From positions 11,347,557 through 11,411,556 of the forward strand of contig NC_092320.1 in the NCBI RefSeq assembly GCF_036785885.1: DNA of 64,000 nt, read 5' to 3'. This DNA is from Coffea arabica (lineage: Eukaryota > Streptophyta > Magnoliopsida > Gentianales > Rubiaceae). Below are positions 39,201 to 50,200 of the stretch, in pieces. Each line of letters opens with the position of its first letter. Within the stretch, counting starts at the first letter, position 1. Position numbers and translations under genes: made by a program. The notes under the pieces were generated by a model. It saw nothing but the letters and a program-made list of their open reading frames with translations, did not search any database and was not told the origin of the DNA.

Positions 39201-41478
39201 TTTCAATGATAGTTGGCACAGATTGCCTTGCGTTTGACATAACCTGATCGACACCCTGTTTGACCAACTTTTCATCAACGCATGCATCTATCAGGCTCTT
39301 GTATGCATGCATTGCTGCTAATACAGCCTCCTCGTGTTCAGAAGCCAAAATATCTGTAGAAGCCAAATATCACATAAGAAACTAACCAACAACAGATCAA
39401 ATTTCTACTATCAAACTTTTGAATTGGTTTGTTGAAACCATTTGTTGAGGAAAACAAAAATTCTATGCTACGTTAATCTACTTCATTAATGCCTTTATAA
39501 GCAAATCATTTTATTTTCTTGCTGAAACTTTAGGATTTTCTAAACTAGCTTGATTACGGTGTCAATAATAAGAGCTTTCCCATGTTAGCTTTTCTTTTCA
39601 TAGCCATCCAGGAGTTTCAAAGTATCAAAATCAGTAAACCAAGAGTGCTAAAGCATGACAACAAGAAATATATGAATAACGACTGACGGGACTTAAAGTT
39701 TTCCAAACAAGAAGAATAACCTACCACTGAGGGCATTGAATACAATAGGAAGCTTAACAACACAAATATGCCTGTTAAGAGAATAAACTTTTCTTATCCC
39801 AACATCTAACAATCGAGCTGTAAATGTCATGCTCTCAGCAGATGTTTCATTTGAAGAGACTGAAGTTGCCAAGGAGCATAAAAGGTCAAGAAGGGCTTCA
39901 GGGGAAACTTCTCCAGGTGGGTTGAGACAAATTGCATTCAGACAATCTGTTATTCGCCTAGTGAGAAGAGGTTGTTTTAAATCCAAGAGAGATTTGAAGT
40001 TCTTCAAGATGTTGGTTGAAGACTTTCCAGACATGCAAGGGAGACAAACTTTCAGAGCATCAAGAACATACAGAACTTCCTGTGCTCCTCTGGGGACTTC
40101 AGAAACGTTTGAGTTGGATCCTCCAGCTAGCAGAAGAGACCGTTCAAAAACTTTCAATATGGCTTCACTAGCTGGTGTCAGCATGCATGCATGCAGTGGA
40201 GACATACGATACAATATCAAGACTTCACGTAGACATGCATGTGCCTGCTTTCTTACCTGCATATGGTAAAAACAACATTCAGTGCAACTGAATATGTCTT
40301 AAACATATGAAACTTGAGAATCAATAAGCTTTGACTCCTATTCACAGTTTTTCCCTCTTGTCAAACAGAGCAAAATGTTTTTTTTTTCCCTTTAACACAC
40401 GTCTATATCTTTTCAGTGTCTGGACTTTATCTCGACCATGTAACTGCAAAGCTAATGGAGAAAGGAGATAATTTGGTTATCATAACAAAACAGATCCCTG
40501 AAGCACTTTGATTGCGCTTGCGTCTTTCGCCAGTATATCATAAAAGCTCTATTGCTTTCTTTGGTGGACAACACCTATTCTAATTCAGATGCACTAAGCA
40601 TTTCACATGCTCAAAGTTGTATCCTAGTATACTTGAAATCCTTCTTAACTAATACACAAATTTAAAGAATCAACCTCGCTACTGAATAATTCATGCTCCT
40701 GCTCCTCGCTAAAGAATCAACATTTTGTTACTCACAGTTTACAATAACTGATAGTACAGACGCTCATAACTTGACAGGATTAACAATTGAAAACGCCCAA
40801 AGAATAATTGAAAACACAACTAAAAGAAGTAAAATTTAACACCAAAATTCCAATATATTAATATGATATACTCTAGTACGGTCAAAATGAAATGCATAAA
40901 AGGCGTTGAAAAACCTCAAAAGCAACAAGTTTATTGAAATTTTAAGTTACTGATTGCTTAATTTATTATTTTTGGCTGACCTTTGTTCTATCATCCGTTA
41001 TGCAATCAACTAGAACTCCGTAAAGCTGAGCCATATCAGACCAGCTGAATTTCTCCTTTGCTGCAGCCAACAAATGCGAGACGCACTTCAGACCCGGAAC
41101 AATCCCATTGGGACCAACCGACTTGACCCGAAGAATCCGAATCAAAAGGTCCGACAAGTAACCAAATTTCTTCCTCAGAACCGCGTTATTAGACTTCCCA
41201 GTGACGACAGACAAAATCGTAATTAGGGCATCAACGAGGTGGCCGGGAGTTTCCGTTTCGGATGCCGAAGAGAGGCGGTGGAGAGAAGAACAGGTGGCGC
41301 CGAAGTACGAGAGGGGTTTGAGCGGGAGATTTTGTTCCTTTAACTCCAGCGTCATTGCACCGATGGCCGTGCATACGTGGAGGTGATGCTCGTTTGCAGC
41401 GTCGCCGAACTGTGAGAGAATTTCAGCGCATACGTCATCGTGTGGGAATTGGGGGTCCTCCATTTCAATGCCTCCCAT
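30255..41478 (-). CDS. RRP12: RRP12-like ribosomal RNA-processing protein (NUC173 domain)
   Basis: Nucleolar/nuclear HEAT-repeat-type factor of pre-ribosome maturation and export (known from yeast Rrp12). Eighteen exons, minus strand: 41478-40981, 40256-39725, 39353-39105, 38506-38415, 37082-36873, 36789-36385, 35488-35310, 35177-35084, 34998-34942, 34337-34203, 34078-34007, 32960-32847, 32761-32600, 32480-32352, 32102-32001, 31923-31844, 31274-31125, 30840-30255. All joins keep frame and give 1281 aa, about the usual plant length. Residues roughly 360-580 form the NUC173 region (ADMQKLPDEDFPFRKQ, AMGPETFLSILPLKLD, SRKSALLEREGKVYSARSID). The middle is helical-repeat-like. The last ~180 residues are Lys/Arg-rich with several nuclear-localisation-like clusters (KHLKRKPELDDELEIDAEGR, KLKKHKKKDGQKKTR). 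A second Met (MEDPQF) could also start translation. Introns hold MITE copies and a partial duplication of exon 11. Confidence 0.94.
33069..33130. repeat. Compound (CT)n-(C)n-(AT)n simple repeat in an RRP12 intron
   Basis: CTCTCTCTCT, then a C-rich run, then about a dozen AT units, in the intron between exons 11 and 12. A C-run next to an AT-run is a strong slippage site. Confidence 0.9.
33866..34040 (-). repeat. 91-bp tandem duplication containing the 3' part of RRP12 exon 11 and its donor
   Basis: The block AACCAAATACAGCA to CAGTCGGGAAAC (33866-33949) repeats the block AACCAAATACAGCA to CAGTCAGGAAAG (33956-34040) with scattered changes. TACCTCTTTCA is offset by 91 bp. The second block includes the true exon 11 end (34007). 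The first is an intronic echo reading PTDMVIALKE before its own GT, against LTEIVLALKE in the gene. Confidence 0.82.
38072..38337. mobile_element. Diverged TTTGGAT-family MITE in RRP12 intron 4
   Basis: Begins GGGAGTGTTTGGGTACC and ends near CTTCAAACCAAAAAG. TACAGATTAT, CTTTTTGACTCACACATGTC and CTTTTTATCTCACATCACATC are the inverse of the internal signature of the copies at 41841-42200, apparently present twice. Borders approximate. Confidence 0.5.
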
Positions 41479-41840
41479 TGTTAGGGAGTGAGAAACCCCA
41501 GCCGGCCAGCAGGTGACGGAGGCAGTGGCGCTAGGGTTTTAGGTGGAAATGGGTTTAACAGAACATATTATTAACATTATAGTATATTATTATTTCGTTT
41601 AAAAGAAATGGAAATAAGGTAAATTACATGACTGCCCCTTAGGTCTGACATAACCACAATAGCGTCCCAAGTAGTTCTTAGCCTGATTTTACATTTTATT
41701 TCATGCATTTACCAAAAGAAGAAAACAAACGAAAATTTCATTTCATGTGATAAGACCTCCTTTGCTTGCTTGTCTAAGAATGGAATACGTGTGTTTGTGA
41801 TTAACAAAAATGTCGTTTTCATGTAATTTTAGCATTCAAT
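41479..41840. promoter_or_regulatory. 5' flank of RRP12
   Basis: The first ~65 bp upstream of the ATG are GC-rich, then AT-rich (41560-41640). No TATA box confidently assigned. Confidence 0.3.
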
Positions 41841-42200
41841 TTGTTTGGATAGAGTATTATTTGAAATATTATTTGGAATAATTACTGTAACACTTTTTGT
41901 GATGTGATGTGATGTATGCGAGATAAAAAGATGATTGGCAATATAAAAATATAAGTTGGAAATGTATTTATGATGCAAGCGAACTATTATTTGAAATAAT
42001 AATGGGTTTGTTTGGATAGGGTATTATTTGAAATATTATTTGGAATAATTACTGTAGCATTTTTTATGATGTGATGTATGTGAGATAAAAAGATGATTGG
42101 AAATATAAAAAGATGGGTTGGAAAATGTATTTATGATGCAAGTGAAATATTATTTGGGATAAGTTTTGTATCCAAACACTCCCATTAATGCTATCCAAAC
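41841..42200. mobile_element. Two tandem copies of a TTGTTTGGATA-family MITE
   Basis: TTGTTTGGATAG.GTATTATTT starts at 41841 and again at about 42007. Both copies share TTTGGAATAATTACTGTA, GTGATGTATG.GAGATAAAAA and TGTATTTATGATGCAAG. The block ends with inverse GTATCCAAACACT and a second CTATCCAAACACT. Confidence 0.7.
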
Positions 42201-42207
42201 ACTACTA

Positions 42208-42547
42208 CTCCCTCCGTCCCACTTTGATAGTCTTGTTTTCCTTTTTCGTCTGTCCCAAATTATAGTCCACTTTCCCATTAAAAAATGTAGTAATCTTTCA
42301 AATTGTCTAAAATACCCTTATTAAATATCTTGTTATTAATACATTGTTATTAAATACTAACCCACTACATTGAATACATTGAGTTTTTCCAATACATTGT
42401 AACTGATATTAATTGGCACTCTTCGTGATTAGCATAAGGGTATTTTAGGAAATTATTAATCGAAATTTATGTTTCCAACCAAATTAATTACACTTTCTTA
42501 ATCTGTGTGAAAAAAAAACCAAGACTAACAAAACGGGACGGAAGGAG
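42208..42547. mobile_element. Stowaway-type MITE
   Basis: CTCCCTCCGTCCCACTTTGA at the left and GGGACGGAAGGAG at the right, flanked by TA at 42206-42207 and 42548-42549. Internal TTGTTATTAATACATTG marks the same subfamily as the copy at 57349. Confidence 0.88.
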
Positions 42548-44133
42548 TACTATTTTGGAATTCTTAACGAAGTCGAGACTAAACAATTTTAATATTACTT
42601 TTGAAATTCTTAATGCAGTCAAGATCATTAATCATAACTTTATGTACAGCGACAAATATTTGCGGAAAATAAAACACTTGGAAAAACTCTCTGTTACTAA
42701 TTTGCGGATCGTAGGGAATTTCTGTAATTAAAAATTGGTTGGAAGTACTTAAAAAACAATAACATATTATTGGTTGTCGTATAAAAATTCCAAGGAGCAT
42801 TAGCTTCAATGTAAACATTTTGAACAGGAATAACTTAAAAGATGTTAGAAGGAAGTGAAGTAACTTAAAACAAGTCAAAAGTTCCTTCACATCAAGAAAA
42901 CAGTTTCTGATTTTGAGAGTTCCTTAACTAAAAGATGCTATACACTAGTCTTTTATTTAAGACAATCGATTGATGTTGCTGTGCCAATTAGGTTTGAAAT
43001 GAATTAGTGCTGCGTGAGTAAGAAAATATCATCATCATCATCATCATTCGTAGCTTTGATATGATGAAATTGTTGATTTTATCAGTCCTCCGTGCTGCAG
43101 ATGGTAGAACAAACTCGTTTGCTCGTTTCCAAGACCCCAAACCCAAAACTTTTTGGATTCCTGAGTTGTTTGGTTAGATGCATTTCCAGATTTTCTTTTG
43201 AAGGCTGGTTCCTTTGATATGAATGAATATTACAGACAGCATCTGGTATCTTCCTTTTCTTTTCTTAAAATCCTGATTAATTAGTTCAGACCCTGCGGGG
43301 CAAACTATGCGCATGCATTGCTTTCGGCATCTGCAGTTGTGCGTCATACCAGAACACACTTTTTCCTAGTAGTAATAATTATGGCGAGTGGGCATGAGAC
43401 AGGCGCATTTATGAGACAAGGATTTATTGAGCTGAAATATTTAACTCCTCACATTTGTCCTCATTCTTGAATAATCCGAAGCCTGAATATTGCGCAACTA
43501 GACTATTATTACTAATACGATTTTCCCTAAATCCAGCTAATAGAGACAATTAATCCTTAGAATGCCTGTGCTAAAACAGACGGTAATCGTGATGCTTAAG
43601 AACAAGTGGTGGGGTTCTCCGGTCATGGCATCCCATCATGCTGTTGGCTGATCATTTCGGCATCAATATGCCATGTACGTACAGCTGCTACTGCTATGCC
43701 AAGATTCAAGAGAGCAGGAAACGATTTCTTTCAAACTACGAAAATGAATGACTCACCAGATACTTTTGTCATACAGGATTCATGGGCAGTAGTCAAATCA
43801 ATTTAAAAACTATTGCAAAATCTGCTTCTTTTTCTTCATTCAATGAGAAAAGAAGAAAGAAAGAAAGAAAGGTAACAATAATATGCAAAAAGAAGTTGTA
43901 CAACCACTACTTTGACCAAAAAACAAAAGATTAATAATTTAACACTCTCCAATCAGCGAACACAAATTCATACAGACCTGATAAAAACTCAGAAAATCCA
44001 TTGTCATCATGTGACAAAAAGGTTCATATTTATATATAAGTTACAGAAAAGCATGGTACTACGTACTAGGCATCTCTTTTCTTTTCTTTTCTTTTCTTCA
44101 CCTTTTTCTTGAAGGTTGTAATTCCAAGATTGA
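42548..44133. other. Spacer between RRP12 and the PMEI gene
   Basis: AT-rich. A (TCA)n run lies at about 43030-43048 and a purine GAAA run at 43850-43872. No gene recognised. The last ~150 bp are presumably the 3'UTR of the gene at 44134. Confidence 0.4.
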
Positions 44134-44685
44134 TTAACCACGGGATCCATCAAGACGGTTGATGAGGTAGAGAGCATTACTAGTAACTTTAGCAACATTG
44201 GTGATGGCCCTTTTGACATCAGACCTGACCTGAGCATCAATCTCCCTGAATCCATCCAGACAAGTATCTTCATAAGTCAAGGCAGCGCTCACCCAGGTCT
44301 CTGCATTGCTCAAATGCCACTTGAATTCGCTGCCCAGGCGGAGATTTTGGAGCTCTGAAAGAGTCTTGGTGAGTTCATAAACAGACTCACTCATTTGTTG
44401 TATGCAGTCACCTAAAGCCCCCCGCTCTCTCTTGTTGTGGCCTTTGAGTCGTGCAAGGAAGTTGGAGGCTTTGTGAGATCGAGAAATGCTGACCTTGACT
44501 GCTGCCTGGGCTAAGCCCCGGAGGCTGTTGGCCTGGCCGGAGTAGGAGGAGAGGGTTCTGAGGCAGATGTTGGGGTAGCTGGCATGGGCACATGATGCAT
44601 GGACGAGGTCTTTGGGGGTTTTTGAGGCGGTGGAGGAGAGGAGGAGGACGAAGAGGGAGAGGAGGAAAGAGAAAGGCAAAGCCAT
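44134..44685 (-). CDS. Pectinesterase (pectin methylesterase) inhibitor domain protein, secreted
   Basis: Cell-wall protein that binds and blocks pectin methylesterase, keeping homogalacturonan methylated; related to plant '21 kDa protein'-type inhibitors. 183 aa, single exon. Residues 1-20 are a hydrophobic signal peptide (MALPFSFLLSLFVLLLSS). Four cysteines at 32, 41, 94 and 142 match the two disulphides of the family. Other hallmarks are SYPNICLRTLSSYS, GALGDCIQQMSESVYEL, WVSAALTYEDTCLDGF and the helical C terminus VTSNALYLINRL. There is no pectinesterase catalytic domain behind it, so it is a free inhibitor and not a pro-region. Intact. An invertase-inhibitor role is possible because the folds are shared, but the AALT.EDTC.DGF motif favours PMEI. 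Confidence 0.93.
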   Translation of the reverse strand: MALPFSFLLSLFVLLLSSTASKTPKDLVHASCAHASYPNICLRTLSSYSGQANSLRGLAQAAVKVSISRSHKASNFLARLKGHNKRERGALGDCIQQMSESVYELTKTLSELQNLRLGSEFKWHLSNAETWVSAALTYEDTCLDGFREIDAQVRSDVKRAITNVAKVTSNALYLINRLDGSRG

Positions 44686-45287
44686 TCTCGGACGGAGTAT
44701 CTCAGTGTCTTGTTACTTACCTGTTGGTTTCTTTTTCTAAGGTAGGTTTGGGGTGGGAAAGGATAGTTCAATCGTTGGCAGCTAGGTACATGGACAGTGT
44801 GTTGTGTGGGCTTTGAGGGTGAGAAAGAGGGAAGTTATTGGTTTTATTTTGTAGGGATAGGTGAGTTTAGACTAGAAAGAGGTTGTTTAGTATATGGTCT
44901 CGAAGTTGGAGAAAATTAAAATATGAGAATGTCCTTAGCTATGGTGGTGATCTTTCGGGCTTTGAAAGAATACAAAATGTTTTGGTCAGGTTCACAATCT
45001 GGTTACTATATATTTTTGCCTACGAGTAAAAAACGTTGATTACATATATTCATCGTAAAAACAAATGGACCGCCCCATAGAGGAGTTAATGCGCCGCAGG
45101 CAAGGCAGCAGTGGCAGCTACACAATTGTCCAACATTAATTCCACCACCTAATTAAATTTACCAGCCATGCATAGTTTGCTTCACCAGGCAAGGTGCCCT
45201 AAAATCACTGGTCAGCCGTAAAATCACTGGTTGCATGATGATGAACTTTCACTACTATTACTAGAATCCATAATAGTAGAAATAATA
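44686..45287. promoter_or_regulatory. 5' flank of the PMEI gene
   Basis: A TATATA-like core on the minus strand near 45006-45012 is rather far (about 325 bp) from the ATG; no nearer TATA box is evident. Two Stowaway MITEs begin 600 bp upstream. Confidence 0.3.
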
Positions 45288-45615
45288 CTCCCTCTATCCC
45301 ACTTTGATAGTCCTGTATTTCTTTTTCATCTGTCCCAAATTATAGTCCACTTTTCAATTGAAAAATATAATTATATTTTAATTTTTCTAAAATACCCTTA
45401 TTCAATGTAAGTAGTTATTACTATAAACCTACCCCATTTAATGAAAGTTGATTCTTTTTTTACCATCAATTCAAGCTCCCATAAAGTTGTACCATATTTA
45501 ATGTGAGGGTATTTTAGAAAAATAGAATCTAAATTTATTTTTTCAACAAAATTAACTACTTTTTCTTAAACTGTGTGAAAAAAAGAACAGGACTGTCAAA
45601 GTGGGACGGAGGAAG
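45288..45615. mobile_element. Stowaway-type MITE
   Basis: CTCCCTCTATCCCACTTTGA to GGGACGGAGGAAG with TA at 45286-45287 and 45616-45617. Same subfamily as the copy in the KAS II intron. Confidence 0.87.
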
Positions 45616-45628
45616 TATAAATAAATTA

Positions 45629-45968
45629 TTCCCTCCGTCCCATTTTGATAGTCTTGTTTTCCTTTTTCATCTGTCCCAAATTGCAGTCCATTTTCTAATT
45701 AAAGAATGTAGTTGTATTTTAATTTTCCTAAAATACCTTTATTCAATATAAATTATTGTTACTATAAACCTACCCCATTTAATGAGAGTTGATTCTTTTT
45801 TTTACTATCAATTCAAGTTCCCATAAAGTTCTATTCTAATTAATGTGAAGGTATTTTAGAAAAATAACTAGTTAAATTAATTGTTCTAATAAAGTTAACT
45901 ACTTTTTTTTAAACTATGTGAAAAAAAAAGAACAGGACTATCAAACTATCAAAGTTGGACGGAGGGAG
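45629..45968. mobile_element. Stowaway-type MITE, direct neighbour of the previous copy
   Basis: TTCCCTCCGTCCCATTTTGA to TGGACGGAGGGAG, only 13 bp from the copy at 45288-45615 and in the same orientation. Left TA is present (45627-45628); the right TA is mutated to TC. Confidence 0.82.
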
Positions 45969-47193
45969 TCCAATTCAAACTATCTCACAAGTATTGCAAA
46001 TCACTACTCAATGCCAGTGCTTGCTGCAAGCTAACCGATGATAGCGATTTCCTCCTCACACAAATTGTGAGAAAATTAAAAAAGTTATCTTGTCTGCAAT
46101 TGACGGGATAAGTCGGACAATTTCTTGATGTTCTTAATGAAGTGCTTTTCGCAGTTTTGCTATAATGCCTTTCATTTTCTTTTGATTCGTTCTTCCCGAC
46201 CTGATGGAGTTATAATCTAGTACTATTCAAATGGGCCCTTTTTTCTTTTGTTTTCTTTTTGTTGCGCTACTCCCATGACATGGACAGCGATTCACGGCTT
46301 CCAGAAATTATGTAGTGATTGGCCAGCAACAAGCATGGACACGAAATCAAACCCTCTCATCCCTCCCGTTCAAGCTTTGAATTTGTGCATCCTTACCAAT
46401 CAATTACTCCTAATCAAGTCTCAAATGGTCACCAAAACACCTCAAAAACCAACCAATTAAGGGAATGGACGAAGTCATGTTTGATTCGGAGTTAAACACC
46501 AGTTTGCAACTGTTCTTGATATTTGGTTCTCAGCCGCAGTTGGAAAACAAATGGTACGACAAAGGGCTCCATGCCAAGTCAAATAATTGGACGAAACCTC
46601 AAGGAATCATGTGATCTAAACGTTGTATTTCTCCTTCGAAAGCACTGCGCTTTTGTTGGAGGGTAGCAGAGCACGGCATGTGCTTGCTGCAGGACATTAC
46701 AGGTTTGAAAGGGCCCAGACTCCTCGCTGTGCATGGGCTATGATTTGTGTGTGAATGCTAAAGCCATTTATTTGAAAGAGTTTACACGTCACTTATCAGC
46801 TGCGTTGAACAACTCGTGATGCCTCCGTATTCAATATGCACTTTGACCGTCTCTCTTGATCAATCCTTATCTCGTTAAACCTGAACCCCTTCCCGACGAC
46901 AAAAAAAAAAATAAATATTGCAATTGCACCAAGAGAATAGAAGCTGCCCACAACATCTTTGTGCTGGTTGTACCTAGGAAAAAAGAAGCTACACCAATTC
47001 TATGAAAGAGATCAAATTTTCTTTCTTCCTTGCGTCTGTCTACTTCTTCTTCTCTTCTTTTTATTTGCAAGACGAGCTTCGACTTCGAAAAGTTCTAACC
47101 CAATGACTGCCCCGGTTTAAGCAAATTATCGCGCACCAGCAGGATGTAATCCCATGAAAATAATTGAGTCAGTGGTTACTCAAGAGTCAAAAC
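45969..47193. other. Spacer without recognised gene
   Basis: No repeat border or domain found. An A run lies at about 46901-46911. Confidence 0.4.
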
Positions 47194-47201
47194 TTGGTCA
47201 C

Positions 47202-47637
47202 TAGTGTTGTTAATCGAGAGCCGAGTGGAACCGAGTATTTGACTGTCGAGTTTAAATCGAGTTAGGTTCGAGCTCGCTCGACTAGGCTGACGAGTTTTGA
47301 AATATATTCGAATTCGACTCATCAAATGGGACATATGACTCGAGTTCGATCTCGAGCTCGGCTCGTTTATCACAAACGAGTCGAGTTTTCATGAGTTCGA
47401 ACTCGAACTCATATAAATTAATCACAATAAAAACCTATATTTTTCAATTTTTATTCTTTTAAATTGTGAAATGACATATATGTCTTTTCTTATTGAGCTG
47501 AATCGAACTACTCGGATGATAACAACGAGTCGAGTATATCTCGAGCTCGAACTCTATTCGTTTACCACAATTAACGAGCCAAGTTCGAGTCGAGCTCAAT
47601 CGAGCTTTCGAGTTGCTCGTTCCATTTAACAGCTCCA
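47202..47637. mobile_element. hAT-type MITE, 436 bp, perfect 8-bp target duplication
   Basis: TTGGTCAC flanks it at 47194-47201 and 47638-47645. Ends TAGTGTTGTTAATCGA and TCCATTTAACAGCTCCA are imperfect inverses. The interior is rich in GAGTTCGA/CGAGCTCGA like the copy at 14091. Confidence 0.88.
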
Positions 47638-47645
47638 TTGGTCAC

Positions 47646-48043
47646 CTTATTAAAGCTTCTCCGTTTTCATTATTATGTCACATGCATCAGCAATTTTTTG
47701 TAAGTTTGCTATGGACCAGTTAAGGTGAGCCGTTGCCCTTGGATATAGTGAGAGGTTCTTAATTAGTCCTTCGACGTATCATCATAGCCAGATCTTCACG
47801 GTGCGTGTGGAGGGGGTCGGAGGAGAGAAGAAGAAGAAGAAACCAAGAGCGGAAATAGGTTGGGATTTTAGAAGCTGAAGTGTAGCAGTCACACTATACC
47901 TAACTCAGAAGTACTAGAAGAAACAGAAACAGCTCAGACTGGATTATGATAATAATTTCCGAAAAGCTAAGATGATAGAGATTCTGCTGATAAGCTTGCT
48001 AGGCTTTTAGAACATGTTGTCATATGGGAAGCTTCAAGGCATA
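47646..48043. other. Spacer without recognised gene
   Basis: A GAAGAA-rich patch lies near 47825-47842. Nothing else seen. Confidence 0.4.
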
Positions 48044-48051
48044 TTAGGAAG

Positions 48052-48931
48052 TAGGACTGTCAATGGGGCTGGGCCAGCCCGAGCTCGGCTCGTTCGGCCC
48101 GACAGAAAGCCCGATGAGCCCGATCATTTAGTGAGCCGGTCTGAGCTTGAGCCTAAAAATTAGGCCCGAATTAAATGTGAGCTGAGCTTGGGCCTTATTA
48201 GGCTCAAACCCGATATAGGCCCGGCCCTTTAATTACCTATATATATAATATTTATATTTTGATATTATGTATATTTATATATCCAAATATATTTTTACTA
48301 AATACTAAATATATATATAAATTACAAAACACAAAAATACATCTAAAGATTCTTTCATGAGATTTCTTGAGAGCCAATATTAGTAATGCATAACTAAATC
48401 TCTAATTTTTCTTATTGGTTGAGTAAATTTTTGTATTGGCATATTATTGGTTGATTTTTTTTTGGTCTACAAACACAAAAATCATCAAGCATATTTGGAT
48501 TTAAATCACAAGATTATAAAAAAAGTTTCAACTTTTAAAGATGTATTGGCTTATGATCGCATGTTTTATTACTATTTTTCATGCATTTTAAATGGATTAA
48601 ATATAAATATTGTTGAAAAAATTTTTGGTTTATATACTTTTTAAGAACTATTGTTTGTTCATGTTTAGTTTTAATATTATAGTCTTGTAAATGTTAACTT
48701 AGTTTTACAACTTAATAGTTATAGTAATTATATTAAGAAAATTAAGGAGTAATAAGTGAGCTTGGGCTAAGCCCGATTAAGGCTCACAACCCGAATATTA
48801 TGTGAGCTGAGTATGAGCTTCACATTTACGAATCCGAAACTCATAGCCCGAAGCCCGAAAATGTTTCAAATTAAATGAGCTGAGCTTGAACTCATCAAAG
48901 CCCGGCTCATTAGGCCCGATTGACAGGCCTA
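48052..48931. mobile_element. hAT-type non-autonomous element, 880 bp, perfect 8-bp target duplication
   Basis: TTAGGAAG at 48044-48051 and 48932-48939. Ends TAGGACTGTCAATGGGGC and GATTGACAGGCCTA are inverse. GC-rich arms (AGCCCGAGCTCGGC; GAGCTTGGGC) enclose an AT-rich core of about 530 bp. No transposase seen. Different family from the GCAAACGA elements. Confidence 0.88.
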
Positions 48932-48939
48932 TTAGGAAG

Positions 48940-50200
48940 CATGATGTTACGTGCAGGAGGCTTTTTTATTGATGGGAAGTAATTTGCCCCAGATAGTCAC
49001 GTCAATGCGTTGGTGCACACGGACTCGGGACACCTGCAACCGTCCCGGGCAATTTTGATCATTATCAACTGCGCGTAACTTTCTTTGTACATCGTGTAAC
49101 TTTTTTTTCACAGGATGTATTTTCACAACAGATAGTGGTGGGCCCCACGCTTGACGCGAAAATCGAGTTACATGGTATAATTTCAGCCGCACAAAATTTT
49201 GAGGGCAAATCTTGGCCCTTAACCGTGCAGCGAGGTCATACTGATGACCGTCCCTGCCCCAAATCCGGTGCACACATAATTAAGCTAGCTTAGAACAGTT
49301 GATGAAATTCCCAAATTAATGATGCCAATATTCTCACATAAAATTCTAAAGAAATTAGTTTTAACGAAGTAGAAGCAGTCGTAAAACTCTAAAGAAATTG
49401 GTATTAATAGGTTATTTCTCTGAGAATGATATAATCAATGCTTCATGGAATGCCGATCTTGCAAGCTGTTGATACAGCGTAGATGTCGCAGCAATGCAAT
49501 AAAATCCATCCAGTAAGTATTTTTTGTCAACAGTAACACCAGAATTTCTCAGATAATGTTGGACTGGACCATCCATGTGGTGCCCGCATGCTTGGCATTG
49601 GGCCAAGATAGAAATTTGTGCATAGCTTAGAACGCAGATAGTCCATATAGACTTGCACAACAACAGAGTGACGCTTGAGCTAGCCATCAATTTTATATAC
49701 TGTATAATTATTTTTGCACTAATAGGTTTAGATCATGCCACTTAATATGAATTCAAATTTAAAATTTCAAATCATGCACATGTGGCATATATTCAAAATG
49801 TCTCATATTGGGGCAATACCCAATATGAGTTCAAGAATACAATGGTAAAGATTGATTGCTTCATCCACAATTGAGACGTATTACTCTTAACTACTACACA
49901 ACTATGTATTGGTATATGTACATTAGGTAAATGTGTCCACAAATTTGTCAGACCTTAAATTCATTTCCCATATGATAATTTAAGGAGTTTCAACTAATGA
50001 AGGCTTTGCAAGCTTAATTTGGATGGCACTACTTTAGCTGAAGCAACCATCTCATGCAGTGGCAAGGCTAGAAATAATTTTCAGTGGAAGCAAATATGAT
50101 ACTGTAATTTACTTTTTTGTTAAAAGGCATAACAATAATATTTATATGTCAAGCAAAAGTAATGCATTTGCATCATGATTAATATAACCCAGGAAAACTA
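48940..50200. other. Spacer without recognised gene
   Basis: A 92-codon minus-strand frame at 49412-49690 starts with a hydrophobic leader-like stretch (SSSVTLLLCKSIW) but matches nothing I know; probably chance or relic. No other feature. Confidence 0.35.

Noticed and set aside
39829..40269. 146-codon plus-strand frame
   Set aside because: Antisense shadow of RRP12 exon 2.
49412..49690. 92-codon frame with a leader-like N terminus
   Set aside because: No family recognised, no paralogue in the window, AT-rich surroundings; kept only as a note in the spacer entry.
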